Positions 51,639 through 53,184 of a stretch of DNA of 53,184 bases are shown here, in pieces. This stretch comes from Streptomyces benahoarensis (GTDB lineage Bacteria; Actinomycetota; Actinomycetes; Streptomycetales; Streptomycetaceae): positions 1 through 53,184 of the forward strand of contig NZ_VKJP01000009.1 of NCBI RefSeq assembly GCF_007280575.1, given 5' to 3'. Position numbers and translations under genes: made by a program. Each line of letters opens with the position of its first letter. Position 1 is the first letter of the stretch. The notes below the pieces were generated by a model, which worked only from the letters and a program-made list of their open reading frames with translations, was not told the origin of the DNA and made no database searches.

Positions 51639-53184
51639 TCACTTTCCGGCCGACACCCGGGAGCCGACGTTCACCGCGGCCCAGGTGTTGGCGACCGTGT
51701 TGTACGTCGCGCTGCCCTGGCCGAAGAGGTCGGCCGCGGCCTTGAGGGTCGCGGTGCGGGCCGCGGCGTAGTTGGTGGACGAGGTCATGTACTGGCTGAG
51801 CGCCTTGAACCAGACCTTCTCGGCGTTCTTCCGGCCGATGCCCGGCACGGACTTCCCGTCGTACGTCGGGCTGTCGTAGTGCACGCCGTTGACGTCCTTC
51901 GCGCCGCTGCCCTCGGACAGCAGGTAGAAGAAGTGGTTGGCGACGCCGGACGAGTAGTGCACGTCCTTGTTGCCGACCGTGCTCGACCAGTAGTCGGCCG
52001 ACGCGCCGTCTTTGGAGGGCTTGTCCATGTAGCGCAGCGGCTCGCCGTCGCCGTAGATGTTGATCTTCTCGCCGATGAGGTAGTCGCCCGGGTCCTCGGC
52101 GGTGTTGGAGTAGAACTCCACCGCGGTGCCGAAGATGTCGGACGTCGCCTCGTTCAGGCCACCGGACTCACCGCTGTAGATGAGACCGGCGGTCGCGGCG
52201 GTGACGCCGTGGGACATCTCGTGCCCGGCGACGTCCAGCGCGGTCAGCGGCGCGGCGTTGCCGCTGCCGTCGCCGTACGTCATGCAGAAGCAGCTGTCGT
52301 CCCAGAACGCGTTGACGTAGCTGTTGCCGTAGTGGACGCGGGAGTACGCGGCGACGCCGTCACCGTTGATGCCGGTGCGGCCGTGCACCTCCTTGTAGTA
52401 GTCCCAGGTCTCGGCCGCGCCGTAGGCGGCGTCCGCGGCGGCCGTCTCGGCGTTCTGCGGTGTGCCGTTGCCCCAGGTGTCGGTGGAGTTGGTGAAGAGC
52501 TTGCCGGTGCCGGACGAGCCGTGGTTGAGGTTGTACGTCTTGTGCCCGCCGCGGCCGCCGTCGGTCAGCGTGTAGGACGATCCGGAGGCGGTGGTGCCCA
52601 GGGTGACCTTGCCGCTGTACTCGGTGTTGCCGATGCCGTTCTCGATCCCCTGGTACTGGAAGATCTGCTCACCGGTCGTGGCGTCCGTGATGACGTGCAG
52701 CTGGTTGGGGGTGCCGTCCTTCTGGAGCCCGCCGATCACGGTCTCGTACGCCAGCCGCGGGGTGCCGTCGGCGGCCCAGACCACCTTGCGCGGCGCCTTG
52801 TCGGCGGCGGCCTTCGATGCGCCCAGGGAGCGGGCGGACGAGAGCGCCTTGGCGGACACGGCGGACGGCGCGACCTTCGCAGTGGTCGTGGCAACCTTCA
52901 GCTGCCGGGTCTGCGCCTTGGTGACGCCCTTGACGGCGCCGCCCTTCGCCTCGTGGACGATCAGGTCGCCACCGAGGACCGGCAGGCCGTCCAGGGTCCG
53001 CGCGTAGCGGGTGTGGGTGGTGCCGTCGGCGTCCCGGGAGACGTCCTTGACGAGCAGCTTCTCCTGCGCGCCGAGCTTCAGTTCCTTGGCCGTCGCCGCG
53101 GTGGCGGCGCCGGCGGCGCGGATCAACTTGCCGCGCTGGGCGGGGGAGAGCTGCGCGGGCAGGGCGCCCGCGACGGGGGCGGCG
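51639..53184 (-). CDS. Secreted M4-family metalloprotease, 5' end beyond window
   Basis: At least 515 residues are visible; the reading frame stays open to the window end, so the signal peptide and start lie outside. The propeptide matches the neighbour (LGAQEKLLVKDV; LDGLPVLGGDLIVH). The mature domain has HEMSH in LDVAGHEMSHGVT, the third ligand in GGLNEATSDIFG and the catalytic His region DVHYSSGVANHFFYLL, plus the same SCFCMTYGDG. Identity with the 541-aa neighbour is high through the mature domain (about 75-80% by eye), so the pair arose by tandem duplication. The propeptides and C-termini differ more. A TTG inside (53126) could mislead start prediction. Confidence 0.94.
   Translation of the reverse strand, partial: AAPVAGALPAQLSPAQRGKLIRAAGAATAATAKELKLGAQEKLLVKDVSRDADGTTHTRYARTLDGLPVLGGDLIVHEAKGGAVKGVTKAQTRQLKVATTTAKVAPSAVSAKALSSARSLGASKAAADKAPRKVVWAADGTPRLAYETVIGGLQKDGTPNQLHVITDATTGEQIFQYQGIENGIGNTEYSGKVTLGTTASGSSYTLTDGGRGGHKTYNLNHGSSGTGKLFTNSTDTWGNGTPQNAETAAADAAYGAAETWDYYKEVHGRTGINGDGVAAYSRVHYGNSYVNAFWDDSCFCMTYGDGSGNAAPLTALDVAGHEMSHGVTAATAGLIYSGESGGLNEATSDIFGTAVEFYSNTAEDPGDYLIGEKINIYGDGEPLRYMDKPSKDGASADYWSSTVGNKDVHYSSGVANHFFYLLSEGSGAKDVNGVHYDSPTYDGKSVPGIGRKNAEKVWFKALSQYMTSSTNYAAARTATLKAAADLFGQGSATYNTVANTWAAVNVGSRVSAGK

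Overview
The window is high-GC actinobacterial chromosome, almost certainly from a Streptomyces. The evidence is the third-position G/C bias, GTG and TTG starts, the tip-growth scaffold pair Scy/FilP, a WhiJ-type XRE plus DUF397 pair, the GlgE pathway and secreted M4 proteases. Gene order matches, from memory, the S. coelicolor stretch around SCO5393-SCO5447. Differences such as a 1419-aa Scy, a Ser in the GlgE donor site and no glgP next to glgE show it is another species. It is core chromosome: I see no phage, IS, tRNA, rRNA or CRISPR.

Layout. 1-1.8 kb: two-gene ABC exporter (-). 1.9-7.3 kb: filP and scy (-), coiled-coil cytoskeletal proteins of the hyphal tip. 7.5-10.3 kb: methylmalonyl-CoA epimerase (-), thiolase and MeaB-type GTPase (+). 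10.4-13.3 kb: a secreted PepSY protein divergent from an OmpR-type two-component system. 13.4-16.1 kb: MarR regulator and three consecutive AIM24-family genes (-). 16.3-18.2 kb: two DUF3817 membrane proteins around a thiamine-binding-type protein and a second MarR regulator. 18.4-20.1 kb: icmA, the large subunit of isobutyryl-CoA mutase, behind a promoter carrying an 18-bp perfect palindrome. 20.2-21.2 kb: XRE/DUF5753 regulator with a TTA codon, plus DUF397. 21.4-26.5 kb: TetR regulator, thioredoxin-TPR protein and a DUF6230/DUF6114/secreted-protein module.

26.6-32.7 kb is a carbon-flux module: pta-ackA-pyk (-), divergent from pfkA (+). 32.8-36.2 kb: MacB/FtsX-type ABC system (-). 36.5-40.4 kb: CitA/DcuS-like two-component system divergent from a dctA-like symporter. 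40.7 kb: DUF4259 protein. 41.4-49.3 kb: glgE, treS, mak and glgB (-), the trehalose-to-alpha-glucan pathway: TreS makes maltose, Mak makes maltose-1-phosphate, GlgE polymerises it and GlgB branches it. 49.7-53.2 kb: two tandem M4 metalloproteases (-), the second cut by the window end.

Together the genes link polar growth, short-chain acyl-CoA balance, glycolysis/acetate overflow and glycogen storage. The most distinctive non-coding signals are a set of leaderless-type promoters (TANNNT 6-7 nt before the start codon), the icmA palindrome, helically phased CTGAAG repeats between the PepSY gene and its response regulator, a TetR-type inverted repeat before the thioredoxin gene, and an (ACTCCCGG)x8 array upstream of glgE. 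No single locus is clearly a wholly new system. The best candidates for under-described biology are the DUF3817/MarR cluster, the AIM24 triplet and the DUF6230/DUF6114 envelope module.
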